Position numbers and translations under genes: made by a program. Positions 1 through 9,213 of a DNA stretch of 64,000 nt are shown here, one piece after another (the first letter of the stretch is position 1; each line of letters opens with the position of its first letter). Below the pieces are notes generated by a model. The model was given only the letters and a program-made list of their open reading frames with translations. It was not told where the DNA came from and ran no database searches. Origin of the DNA: Aquibacillus rhizosphaerae. Lineage in GTDB: Bacteria > Bacillota > Bacilli > Bacillales > Amphibacillaceae. The stretch lies in contig NZ_JASTZU010000058.1 in assembly GCF_030282825.1 (NCBI RefSeq), positions 310,001-374,000 of the forward strand. The letters are read 5' to 3'.

Positions 1-205
1 GGGAATATTCCTTTGAAATGTAGTTTTGATTTTTTGCTTCAATATCCGTTTGCAGCGCATAATGTCTGGCGATGTATTGCGGATAAAATGTATTCGGTTG
101 TCCCATTGACTGATGAATGCTTTTACTCGTTTCCGTTCCGAGAGCGTTACCATTTACAGGTTGAAATCCTCGTTTCGAAAGTGCTGTGTCTAAGTCTTTT
201 AGCAT
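1..205 (-). CDS. 5' part of an unrecognised gene, running off the window
   Basis: Reading leftward from an ATG at 205, the frame stays open for 68 codons to the window edge. It gives a hydrophilic start (MLKDLDTALSKRGF, later GQPNTFYPQYIARHYALQ). The composition looks coding, whereas the plus-strand frames over the same bases look like shadows. An in-frame TAG lies about 30 bases upstream, so ATG 205 is the first usable start, although no strong ribosome binding site precedes it. I do not recognise the family, and most of the protein is outside the window. Confidence 0.5.
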   Translation of the reverse strand, partial: MLKDLDTALSKRGFQPVNGNALGTETSKSIHQSMGQPNTFYPQYIARHYALQTDIEAKNQNYISKEYS

Positions 206-267
206 CAGAATTGAATTGTTAATTAAGTGCCTAACTACTGAGTTACCAATGATTGATTATTATCCAT

Positions 268-1122
268 CTATATCCCCCTGTACTTCCATTCTACTTCAGA
301 CACCTTCTCTATCACATTCCATGAAAGTAGCTCTTGTTCACTCTCGTATCGATTACCTAATGCTGTAACAGGTTTAATAAACTCTTGAAAACCACCAAAG
401 CTTTGTAGACCTTTCTTTTCTAATAGTTTTGTTAAAGCTTTTAGAAGCCGCTCATCCTGTGGTGTACAGTATTTCACGTTACTTATAACGTGATAGAATT
501 CTCTACATGATAGCCAATACAAATGTTCTATAGAGAAATCAACATGACGGGTATGCCGATAACTTTCATTTAATGCTTCCGTTGGAAATGCAGTGTGATT
601 CGTTAAATAAATAACTACAGTCTGACAACTATTGGTTTCTTTCAAACCAAATTGAGCAAAGCTGCTCTCTTTATGTATATCTTAATTTCTCTAGCAAGTT
701 GATCCCGCTCACGATTAGACCTGTCTTGTAAATCTACTTCCTCATCCTCATAGCTCGATTTATCAGACAAGTACTTTGCTTCGATACAAATAAGGTACTC
801 ATTCTGTCGTTCATCTTTAAAGTGAATAACCACGTCTGGCTCACTGTTTTCAAGATTAGGCCAAAAATAAAAACTTGCTTCCGACATCGAATGTGTTAAG
901 TTTAATAGTCTGCCAGATATATTAGATGATTTCGATAGGACATCTCGGATGTAGTTGGGTGAAGATAAGTACTCGAAAGTCCCCATAACTGTAGATGTTA
1001 AAACATCTTCTGCATTCTAAGATGATTGTATCTAATGAAAATAATTGATGTGGATATTCCTTGCTACCATTAAATTCTCTGGTCCCTTTCCAATTCATTT
1101 GAAAGGTTATTAAGGACTCCAT
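268..1122 (-). pseudogene. PD-(D/E)XK nuclease-like gene broken by two frameshifts
   Basis: Three overlapping minus-strand frames join into one protein. The N-terminal part (MESLITFQMNWKG) is read from 1122. The middle frame is open from before 986 (NAEDVLTSTVMGTFEYL) and carries a nuclease core, EPDVVIHF followed by LICIEAKY, i.e. D51, E69 and K71 of the 114-residue fragment. The third frame, reached at about 640-660, continues with QFGLKETN and QTVVIYLT. The shifts fall near 1010 and 655. The core pattern is typical of PD-(D/E)XK nucleases. The gene overlaps the HNH gene upstream by 13 bases, so the two were probably co-transcribed. Either this is a decayed gene or the two indels are sequence errors. 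Confidence 0.7.
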
Positions 1123-1946
1123 ATCTGATCAAACCCATTCTTAATAGAATAATCATAAAGGAGAATAATTTTCTTATTCTTGTAATTGGTCATTAAATTC
1201 AAGACATTTTCATCTTCTTTAACAATCAATTCATTATTTCGTTCGATAATATCTTCAAGAAAATCTCTTTTCGGTAGTTTATCACTTTTGGAGCTATTAC
1301 ACGTATTGCATGATAAAACAAGGTTCCATACATGATCAGACTGGACAAAAGACCAAGGAATAAAATGATCTACATGTGTTTGCCTATTTCCATTAGATAA
1401 TGTTTTTCCACAATAAAAACATTTCTGTTCAAAGTGATCGAGTAAAACCTTTTCAAACGGACGTAACGATGAGCGCCTTGCGATTGTTTCTACCTTTCCA
1501 AGCAGATAATTAATGCTTGGTACCTCGTTTAATTGTTCGATCATTGCTGCCATATGGTAGTTTGTTAGATTAACAATTAATCTCTGGTAATTAAGCATAA
1601 AACTATGTACTGCAGGATTTAGTTTAAAGTACTCACTTTTATGGTCAAACGCATAGAACTTCCCTCTTGTATCTCCATATAAAGCTCCAAAAACATTCTG
1701 TTTCATCGTACTCTTAATTTCAGAAACAGCTTTAATTTGAATTTGATTGTCTATCTTATCAAAACTAAACTCTGCAGGAATCTGGTATGTAGACTGTATG
1801 TCTTTAATAATCGTTACAACTCTAGCATTCTTTCCTCTGTTTTGTTTAACCAAATTATGTTGAACAATTAAGTTCCAATAAACTTTCGTAAAAGAATAAG
1901 CAAGTTGATCGTAAGTTAATTCAAAGTTGTCATTAATCTGATACAA
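1110..1946 (-). CDS. HNH endonuclease
   Basis: A 278-residue protein with a clear zinc-ribbon HNH nuclease domain in its C-terminal third. The CxxC pair C176/C179 is followed by H191-V-D193-H194-FIP, then HVWN (N208) and a second CxxC at C213/C216. The first 150 residues are unrecognised and may sense or bind DNA. HNH enzymes use the His and Asn side chains and a divalent metal to cut DNA. The gene sits directly upstream of a PD-(D/E)XK gene and overlaps it, which suggests a two-nuclease defence or restriction unit. The target is unknown. Confidence 0.85.
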   Translation of the reverse strand: MYQINDNFELTYDQLAYSFTKVYWNLIVQHNLVKQNRGKNARVVTIIKDIQSTYQIPAEFSFDKIDNQIQIKAVSEIKSTMKQNVFGALYGDTRGKFYAFDHKSEYFKLNPAVHSFMLNYQRLIVNLTNYHMAAMIEQLNEVPSINYLLGKVETIARRSSLRPFEKVLLDHFEQKCFYCGKTLSNGNRQTHVDHFIPWSFVQSDHVWNLVLSCNTCNSSKSDKLPKRDFLEDIIERNNELIVKEDENVLNLMTNYKNKKIILLYDYSIKNGFDQIWSP

Positions 1947-2236
1947 GTTTTCAACAAGAGCCTTAATGAGTGCATACTTATAGGTAGTTTAATTTTATTT
2001 ACATATCCGCATCTTTTAGATTACCACTACCTCCGCCATACGCTTAGTACCATTTGTGATATGAGTCAAAAAAATTAGGAGAAAGTTCCCAATGCTTTTT
2101 GTACATAAAGGTTTGCTTATAAATCTTTTGCATTCTTTATTCTTACATGAATGGCAGACTCTTGTTTCTTACTTGAATGCAAAATGGAATGTCGAACTAC
2201 AAACCTGCATAATGAGTTGTGATTGGCAACTTCGGC

Positions 2237-4480
2237 TTAGCTTTTGTTTTTTTCATAAGCAGAATTAATTTGTTCACGAATAGAGTCATTATTATTCTTG
2301 GTGGTAAAATGCATATCATATTGTTCCATCGCTTTTACTAGGTTATATACATAGGTTTCATAACATACCTTTCTCCCTTTAATAAACATATACTGTTCTA
2401 CCTTCTCCATTGAATTAATATTAGAAATCATAAGGGGATGATCAGGAGATAAAAAAGAAATAAGTTCTTCTTGTTTAAACTCTTCACTTTGCCACACACG
2501 CCACGTCGCCGCATCCGAATATATATGTCCGTTATTAATAATCATATCAAGTTCTCGGACATATCGTATTGGATGACCGCTAACATCATATCCATTAAAG
2601 AGTCTATTTCCAAAAACTATACATGTATGTATTCTGCGAGCCTTATCCGGAATGCTCAAATTCTTTAGGTACTTCTTTCTGAAAGCTTTATCCATAAACG
2701 CAGCTTTGCAATGCTCAAGTTGTTTTGCAGCCTTGTTGATATGTTCAACACTTGCACGCATTTCAAAATTACTTGTTGGATTTAATGGAGATTTACATTC
2801 GATAATAATAATATCTTGATCAGATATTACTAAAACATCGATTTCACCGTTCTGACCACAGAAAGAGAATTTTTTGTTAGAGAATACACCATAGTCCTGA
2901 TTCCTTTCAGAAAAAATCTGTACACACTCTTGAACTAACGTCTCACGATCATCTTGGTTAACAAGTTGGTTTTTTGCTGAATAGGAATACGCTATACAAT
3001 TTCTGAGTAAATTTGATTTAGATACAAGGGAATTCGAAAAAAGTAATCCACTAGAAGCTTCGATAAAAGGAGTATATTGTAAATCTAGTTTTATATCTTT
3101 TTTATAGGTAAAGAGTTGAAGAAGCTCCTCTGCCTTGACTCGATCTCCCATGAAAACTGTTAATATATTAATTAATCCCTCGTATTGAAAATGCGGTACC
3201 AGCGACCTGATTATCTTTTTCCTATCTTTTTGCTCAAATAGGATTTGACTGGTTATAAGGTTCATAAGTGAAAAAAACCTCTGGAAAAGCACCACATCAA
3301 TTAAAGTACAGTTATTTGTTATCTTTTTTTCTAAACTCTCTCCATTATTCATAATCATCTCTCTGGCATTGTGAGCAATAGATAGCATTTCTTCTTTAAA
3401 TAATTTGCCTTGAAACTCATCCGGATTCTGAAAGGGATTAAATAGAGGTTCGGGAAATTCAAAACGGTATCTTGATAATGCCCCCGTTCCTACTTCCTTT
3501 ACCAACTGTTCTCCTAGTTTGTCCTTTATATAACCTCCTACTTCGGATAATGAAACATATTTCTCTTCTGAATGTTTTATATTTTCATGAAAAAAAAGTT
3601 GCTCTTGCATATCACGCCTAACATAGCCTAATCTAATACTTTTTTCAAACAGCTCCATGTCATCAGAAATTAGAATATTTCTTCCAATTGACTTAACGTT
3701 ATAGTTAAAATAATCAATACATATTTCCCACTCTTGCAGTTGATTAACTTTGCAAGCCATTAAAATTTTTTTTTCAATTTCATCAGATAAAACATACTGA
3801 GCCGAAACAGTATAATTGCTATCGCTTTTAATACCAATAGTTGCGTTATACAAATAAATGATATATGAAATACCATCACTAATTTCTTCATGTCCATATC
3901 CTTCTAATTTATGCTTATTAATATACTCATAGGAGCGATTATTTAAATAAAACATTGCATCTGCATAGGCAAGAAGTTCTTTAAACAATGCTTCTTCAAC
4001 GAGTACATTGCCATTACGTGTTCTTCTTCGATTTCGATGATGTTCTTTAATATATTTGATTAAATCCTCTTCGCATTTTTTATAAAAATCAAACATCCAC
4101 GATAACATAAGCTTTTTATCTATAAATTGTTTTGTATTATCCGAATAGGATATTAGTGTGTAAACTTCTTTTATTTTTTTCAAGAGAAGTTCAGCGCAGT
4201 TGATTTTAAAACCCCATGCTTTGTATCTAAAGACACCTTTTTTCCTTGCCTCAATAACGGCTTCATCTGGATACCAAATTGAATAAGTTAAGATGACACA
4301 AAATATGAAATGAACATCAAATTTGCGAAACTCACTTAATTTTTTTAATAGGAAACGCTTATCCCTCTTGGATAGATCCTGCTTTTTCTGTTTTATTGAC
4401 TTAATAATTTGGTCATTAAACAATTGCTCAAAAGGAAGATCGTTTAAGTAACTAAGTACTTCTTTTATATTCATATTCAC
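2237..4480 (-). CDS. Large protein with C-terminal PD-(D/E)XK nuclease-like domain
   Basis: A 747-residue, Lys/Ile/Glu-rich protein. Most of it matches nothing I know. Around residues 545-563 it shows a nuclease signature: GEIDVLV, then IIIIECKSPL, giving D548, E561 and K563. This arrangement is typical of restriction-endonuclease-like folds that hydrolyse DNA. The start may be GTG 4480 or ATG 4474; the ATG is better spaced from the AAAGGTG sequence. The gene stands alone between gene-poor stretches in a nuclease-rich neighbourhood, so a stand-alone defence role is plausible but inferred. No signal peptide or membrane segment is visible. Confidence 0.75.
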   Translation of the reverse strand: MNMNIKEVLSYLNDLPFEQLFNDQIIKSIKQKKQDLSKRDKRFLLKKLSEFRKFDVHFIFCVILTYSIWYPDEAVIEARKKGVFRYKAWGFKINCAELLLKKIKEVYTLISYSDNTKQFIDKKLMLSWMFDFYKKCEEDLIKYIKEHHRNRRRTRNGNVLVEEALFKELLAYADAMFYLNNRSYEYINKHKLEGYGHEEISDGISYIIYLYNATIGIKSDSNYTVSAQYVLSDEIEKKILMACKVNQLQEWEICIDYFNYNVKSIGRNILISDDMELFEKSIRLGYVRRDMQEQLFFHENIKHSEEKYVSLSEVGGYIKDKLGEQLVKEVGTGALSRYRFEFPEPLFNPFQNPDEFQGKLFKEEMLSIAHNAREMIMNNGESLEKKITNNCTLIDVVLFQRFFSLMNLITSQILFEQKDRKKIIRSLVPHFQYEGLINILTVFMGDRVKAEELLQLFTYKKDIKLDLQYTPFIEASSGLLFSNSLVSKSNLLRNCIAYSYSAKNQLVNQDDRETLVQECVQIFSERNQDYGVFSNKKFSFCGQNGEIDVLVISDQDIIIIECKSPLNPTSNFEMRASVEHINKAAKQLEHCKAAFMDKAFRKKYLKNLSIPDKARRIHTCIVFGNRLFNGYDVSGHPIRYVRELDMIINNGHIYSDAATWRVWQSEEFKQEELISFLSPDHPLMISNINSMEKVEQYMFIKGRKVCYETYVYNLVKAMEQYDMHFTTKNNNDSIREQINSAYEKNKS

Positions 4481-4819
4481 AACACCTTTGATATCTTATT
4501 GGTAATATTCGCTAGTATATCATACGAATTTTATCCCCTAGTAGTTGTGCTCATTCGTTAAGGAAAGGTTTTTCTCCATCGTTATCTTAATTTGCGCACA
4601 TTAAATATCAGTATATATACACGACCCTAGTTTAAACGAAACCCTTCAGAAAGTCCTCTAAAACTGAATTCTTTGCTGCGCAGTAATTGTCTACTATGCA
4701 ACAAACAGTTACATGTATTTGTCACTTATGATCAACATAAGTTTTCCGTTAGTTGAGTACCCTAATAATCCACTTTAATATATTTCACATTCAATTAGTA
4801 TTTTACCCATTCATTGTGG

Positions 4820-5050
4820 CTATTTAGTTTCGTCAAAGCCTGCTGCAACTAATAAATCTATCCAATCTATAATTGCGAATTCAACTGCAGAATGTTACGT
4901 TTCAAGTTGCTCCGGCGTAAAATTGTCGCAGAACTGTATATTATTTTCGCATTTATTTATCAAGATATTAGTAACTATTCTTTTCTCATCTTCTGGAAAG
5001 AAAGAGATATTCAGTATTTTCGAAGTCTTATCGGTCAGATCCACTTCAAA
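4820..5050 (-). pseudogene. Remnant of a small unrecognised gene
   Basis: The minus strand reads as a coding-like frame (VDLTDKTSKILNISFF, then NNIQFCDNFTPEQLET). It is interrupted by one in-frame TAA and resumes as SAVEFAIIDWIDLLVAAGF before a TAG at 4820-4822. No convincing start codon with a ribosome binding site is present. The overlapping plus-strand frames look like shadows. This is probably a decayed small cytoplasmic protein gene of about 75 residues. Confidence 0.45.
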
Positions 5051-5164
5051 TCTGTCCTTTATTTATATCTTCATCATACTACTTATCCTATTTTCTATTG
5101 TTCATATTTGAATTCTTTTAAAAACGTCATAATACCTTAGTAATTTGGATGTTTAAACAAATAT

Positions 5165-5839
5165 TCATCTGTTATGTTGTACATTCCAAACTGGATCAAG
5201 ATACTTTATCATAGCGATTTCAAGTGATTCTACTAATTTTACATCTTCTGATTTACTTCCAACTATTAGAATAGAAACTTGGAGATTACCTGTATTCTCA
5301 TGTATTTTTCTTCCTGAACCATGAGTTCTTCCGCTATTACTGGATCTTCGATAATCTCTAATGCGTTTTCTAAAACCACCGTTAGAAAATTCGATAGCTT
5401 TACCAACATATACAACATTCCCATTTATCACCATTTTGTAAAGACCTATCACTTTATTATAATGTTTTAAAGTGTCGATGCTTAAAGCATCTAATGGTCC
5501 TAACCAGATCCATTTTCTATTCCATTGAGTAACTGTAAGCCCCTTATAAGTTATTTCCCCACTAGAATTCGGAGAGACATTTGTGTTAGAGGTTGGAGAG
5601 TAATATCTATTTAAAATTTCCCTTTCCTCCTTGACTTTTCTTGCAAAGTTAGGATCACTCATCCGATCAGAATTTTCAGCCTTTGAAACCTTTTTTTCAT
5701 GCTCTCTTACCCTTCTTTCTGCTTCTTGGTGCATAGACGCTTGTTTTTTCGTAGCTTCCTGTTGTAATGTTCCCATTACTACTGGTGCAACTTCAATCGC
5801 AGTTTCTACAAGTTTTCCAACTCTATTCCAAAATCCCAT
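5165..5839 (-). CDS. GIY-YIG nuclease-domain protein
   Basis: A 224-residue protein. Residues 25-75 are charged and predicted helical, possibly a coiled coil. The C-terminal part is a GIY-YIG domain: GLY at 132-134, YVG at 144-146, R159, the E204-E207 region and N219 in PVWN. These are the conserved positions of the family, which cuts DNA with one metal ion. The ATG at 5839 follows an AAGGGG ribosome binding site. The gene stands alone. The substrate is unknown; defence, mobility and repair are all possible. Confidence 0.8.
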   Translation of the reverse strand: MGFWNRVGKLVETAIEVAPVVMGTLQQEATKKQASMHQEAERRVREHEKKVSKAENSDRMSDPNFARKVKEEREILNRYYSPTSNTNVSPNSSGEITYKGLTVTQWNRKWIWLGPLDALSIDTLKHYNKVIGLYKMVINGNVVYVGKAIEFSNGGFRKRIRDYRRSSNSGRTHGSGRKIHENTGNLQVSILIVGSKSEDVKLVESLEIAMIKYLDPVWNVQHNR

Positions 5840-6889
5840 ATAACAATCCCCTTAATACAAAATTACTATTCAATGAATCTTAACCAAATTACTATGTTCT
5901 ATATCTTTTAAAGTGCTTTACATCCTCTGATTATTACTTAATTTAAGAGAGTTTTGTTTAAAATTAATACCTCAATACGTTTATAACATTTTGTAATCCG
6001 TATTGCTCTACTTAGCCCTCTCTAAACATCTCCATAGTAATCTTGATTTTCACTCCTCTAGATACAGTTTTTCAAATAAGGCTGTTAGTATTTTTCTAGA
6101 CTAATATGCAAGTTATATAAAACCTACTAAAACTAGTATCATTATGTAATTATTCGACAAATAACGTTAAAAACCTCCCATAAAGTCATGTGCTATATTT
6201 AGCCACAAGACACTTTGGTGCGATCCTTGAATGATTTTAGTCAAATATCTTAGTAAAATGTGAAGGAACCTTACTTTTTTGCTGTACATTCACTTAAAAT
6301 TATTCCCCCGGTATTTATACTGGTGAAAATGTATTAAGCTATGTACTTTGACTTTATGTCATCAATAGTTCGTTTTCTTTCCATATTTTTTTCTCCTTAT
6401 ATTTTTTATTAACAATATACTAAACTCATGTAATCGTTCTAAGTTCCTCCATTAAATGGAGACCGCTATATATAACACCATAGTACCCATCAACATAGTT
6501 CATTTTATTCTAATTCAAGAATGTTTTTTTCCAGTCAAAATAACTTTTCTTTACTTTATTTGTTGGAATGAAAATTCAGGTTTTAATAGAGAAAGATAGC
6601 ATAGTTAGATTAGATTTTATAGCTACCTAAAGGCGAATGTTAATGTTTAAAGCTAAACATAAGGAAAGTTCACATTGTGAAAATCCTCCAATTAAAAAAG
6701 CATCCATAAGTTCTTTCGGACACCTCTCTTAAAAATAATCTCTTATGTTATTTAATTCTTCCTCGAACGTGCCTAATTGTTGAATATTCTTTTTCTGCTG
6801 AATAGTATCGTTGTACTGTGCGTCAAAGAATCAGGATATACTTGGAGAGGGCTTGTTGAATTAAAGCTTTGATGGTAATTTATAATAAA
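5840..6889. other. Gene-free stretch of about 1 kb
   Basis: No substantial open frame looks coding. Near 6400 on the minus strand an AAGGAG ribosome binding site precedes a 16-codon frame (MERKRTIDDIKSKYIA) that stops at once, probably the stump of a lost gene. The minus-strand frame at 6773-7219 is a shadow of the Sau3AI-like gene. The rest is AT-rich with no recognisable feature. Confidence 0.5.
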
Positions 6890-6929
6890 CTTGAATAGAA
6901 CAATAAAATTTTCTTTTAGGGAGATCGCT

Positions 6930-8561
6930 ATGGATAGAGAATATAAAACAATTCGAGAAATAAAAGAACGTGGTGAAGCTGCTGTTGGTAAAATGATAAA
7001 GGAGCTTGTAACACAGGAAAATGTCGATAAGTGGTACGCTAGCCCAAGAAATAAAGGTTGGCTTGGGAATGCAGTTGAAAAAGACTGGTTCGGGCTAGCT
7101 AATAACAGTCGACCAGAGGCTGATTTCAATAACCTAGGTGTAGAACTCAAATGTGCTGGGCTTAAATTTTTCAAAAAAGAAAATTCTTGGGGTGCAAAAG
7201 AAAGACTAGTTCTTAACATTTTTGATTTTAATGAAGAATATGAGAGGGATTTTCAGAATTCTTCATTTTTAAAAAAATCAAAGCTTGTAGAACTCATGTT
7301 GTATAAATATAATCCAGTTGATTATTTTCAATTCGAAGGAAAGGAATACCCAACCTATCCAGATTTCTTAATGACCCACTCTATTCTTTTTAATTTGAAC
7401 GACTTATTAGATGATGATTGGGCAATCATTGAAAATGATTGGAACATCATAATGGATATGATTCGTCAGGGGAGGGCTGAGGACATTTCTGAAGGTATGA
7501 CACAATACCTTGGAGCAGTTACAAAAGGAAGTAAAACTGCAGAGAACCAAACAACACAACCGTTTAGTGATAAGAAAGCACATAGACGAGCTTTTTCTTT
7601 AAGACCAACCTACATGAAGGAAATTACGAAGCGAATTGTACAGTTCGAATTAAAGAGTTCAATTACTTATGCTTCTTATCAAAATGACTATCCTGAATTA
7701 CATAAAAAAATCGATGCTAAGCAAATTGGTACTCAAGAACATGTTATAAAAGATTTATCCGAGTTAAAACACAAAACGTTTGAACAAATCATTCTCGATC
7801 AGTTTAAACCGTTCTACAATATGGATAAAGAAATCTTAGCAGCAAAGTTTAGTGTTAGAATCAAAAAAAAGAATGACAAAGCAAGTTCACGGCTAATTGC
7901 ACAGAAGATGTTTAATCTAAAAGGTGATTTAGAGGAAACGGATGAGTTTAAGAAGGCTGGAATTGCTGTAAAAACAATAACCGTAGAATCTAATCAGACA
8001 AAGAAAGCATCCGAAAACAGACTCACAACTGAAGGATTTAAACTTGAATCGGATGTTAGCTTCATTAATGATATTAGTAACCTTGATTGGGAAGATACTC
8101 GAGTGTATGACTATCTTTCCACAACAAAATTCTTATTAGTCGTTTACGAGGAAACACCAGAAGGAGAGATTTTAAAGGGTGCAAAATTTTGGTATATGCC
8201 AGAAGACGAACTAATGAATACAGTCAAAAAAACCTGGGAAGTAATTAGAGAAACTCTCATTAATGGTGTCGAGTTAACGTTTAAACGTGTTAAGAAAAGT
8301 GCCTCCAATAAGAAAGGTTTCAAAATAGAGAACAATCTTCCGAGCCAAGTGAGCGGTCCTCAAATTCTTCACATTAGACCTTCAGCTAACGAGTCGGATT
8401 ACTTTGAAAGTAAAAATTCAGATCGACTACCTTCTCCTGCAATTTGGAAGAATAGACCTGAGGATATGAAGGGTATTTTGACAGATAATTATATGGTTAA
8501 GCAAGCCCTCTGGTTAAATAAAAATTATATGTACCAACAAGTAAAAGAATTTTTCGAATGA
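6930..8561 (+). CDS. Orphan Sau3AI/MutH-family restriction endonuclease
   Basis: 543 residues from the ATG at 6930, which follows a GGGAG ribosome binding site; an upstream TTG at 6891 is less likely. Near residue 65 it has the MutH-type catalytic series ADFNNLGVELK (D65, E72, K74), with the spacing of MutH and Sau3AI. A second, non-catalytic MutH-like half follows, ending with IRPSANESDY and VKQALWLNKNYMYQQ, the same layout as the enzyme at 18328. Sau3AI cuts unmethylated GATC as an allosteric dimer of such double-domain chains. No methyltransferase is adjacent. It converges on the helicase operon, whose 3' end faces it. Confidence 0.85.
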   Translation: MDREYKTIREIKERGEAAVGKMIKELVTQENVDKWYASPRNKGWLGNAVEKDWFGLANNSRPEADFNNLGVELKCAGLKFFKKENSWGAKERLVLNIFDFNEEYERDFQNSSFLKKSKLVELMLYKYNPVDYFQFEGKEYPTYPDFLMTHSILFNLNDLLDDDWAIIENDWNIIMDMIRQGRAEDISEGMTQYLGAVTKGSKTAENQTTQPFSDKKAHRRAFSLRPTYMKEITKRIVQFELKSSITYASYQNDYPELHKKIDAKQIGTQEHVIKDLSELKHKTFEQIILDQFKPFYNMDKEILAAKFSVRIKKKNDKASSRLIAQKMFNLKGDLEETDEFKKAGIAVKTITVESNQTKKASENRLTTEGFKLESDVSFINDISNLDWEDTRVYDYLSTTKFLLVVYEETPEGEILKGAKFWYMPEDELMNTVKKTWEVIRETLINGVELTFKRVKKSASNKKGFKIENNLPSQVSGPQILHIRPSANESDYFESKNSDRLPSPAIWKNRPEDMKGILTDNYMVKQALWLNKNYMYQQVKEFFE

Positions 8562-8793
8562 GAATACTTGATTTGTACTAATACACTGATTTCAGAAACC
8601 AATAAAGAATCCGAAGGGTGTTTTGGAACAAACTAGGCGTTGTAGTGCCAAAATAAATAGAAGAGAAATGTTGTGGTGATGAATACATTAAGTGGTTGTT
8701 ATCTATATTTGACAACTTAAACTTATGAAACTTGCAAATTTTTTTAAAAGACGTAATACTTATAAATGGTTGATATACCAAATTTCTTATAAA

Positions 8794-8830
8794 ATAAGCT
8801 GGACTCGCAACCCAGCTTATTTTTTTTTAT
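8794..8830 (+). terminator. Intrinsic terminator
   Basis: A 9-bp perfect stem (ATAAGCTGG / CCAGCTTAT) with a short loop is followed by a run of nine or more T. It lies about 230 bases past the Sau3AI-like gene and is the likely end of that transcript. Confidence 0.8.
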
Positions 8831-9213
8831 ATATCACTAGCACTTAATTATAATTATTATTAAATAAATTAATTCACGAGTAGACTACCTCATTAGTATT
8901 TTGTTTGTAAATTCTGTCGCTTTACTTGTTTTACTTGTCAGATTTAAATTATGCTTATTTAAAGTGCTATCTAATGTATCCATGTTAACTCCCCCTTTGT
9001 TTTATAATAATTTTAATATAAAAATTAAAAAGGTTATGTTATATATAGTACTTTTAGATACCCCGCTAACAAATAATGTCACCGCCCACAAATGTTGAAT
9101 TCCATAATTTATGAATGGTGGCAAGAGTGTAATATAATCGATGCCCATTATACAATGATTTTATCCCACATTTTTAATTCATTTTATTACTAATGGCTAA
9201 CTGTGTCGCTAGT
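8831..9213. other. Intergenic, no gene seen
   Basis: AT-rich sequence between the terminator of the Sau3AI-like gene and the 3' end of the helicase operon. The short frames here have no ribosome binding site and no protein-like composition. Confidence 0.5.

Noticed and set aside
13-368. Two plus-strand genes at the left edge
   Set aside because: Their composition is poor, and the minus strand carries more protein-like frames over the same bases.
4892-5140. Plus-strand membrane protein frames
   Set aside because: They oppose a minus-strand gene relic; the hydrophobic look is the usual effect of reading a coding strand backwards in AT-rich DNA.
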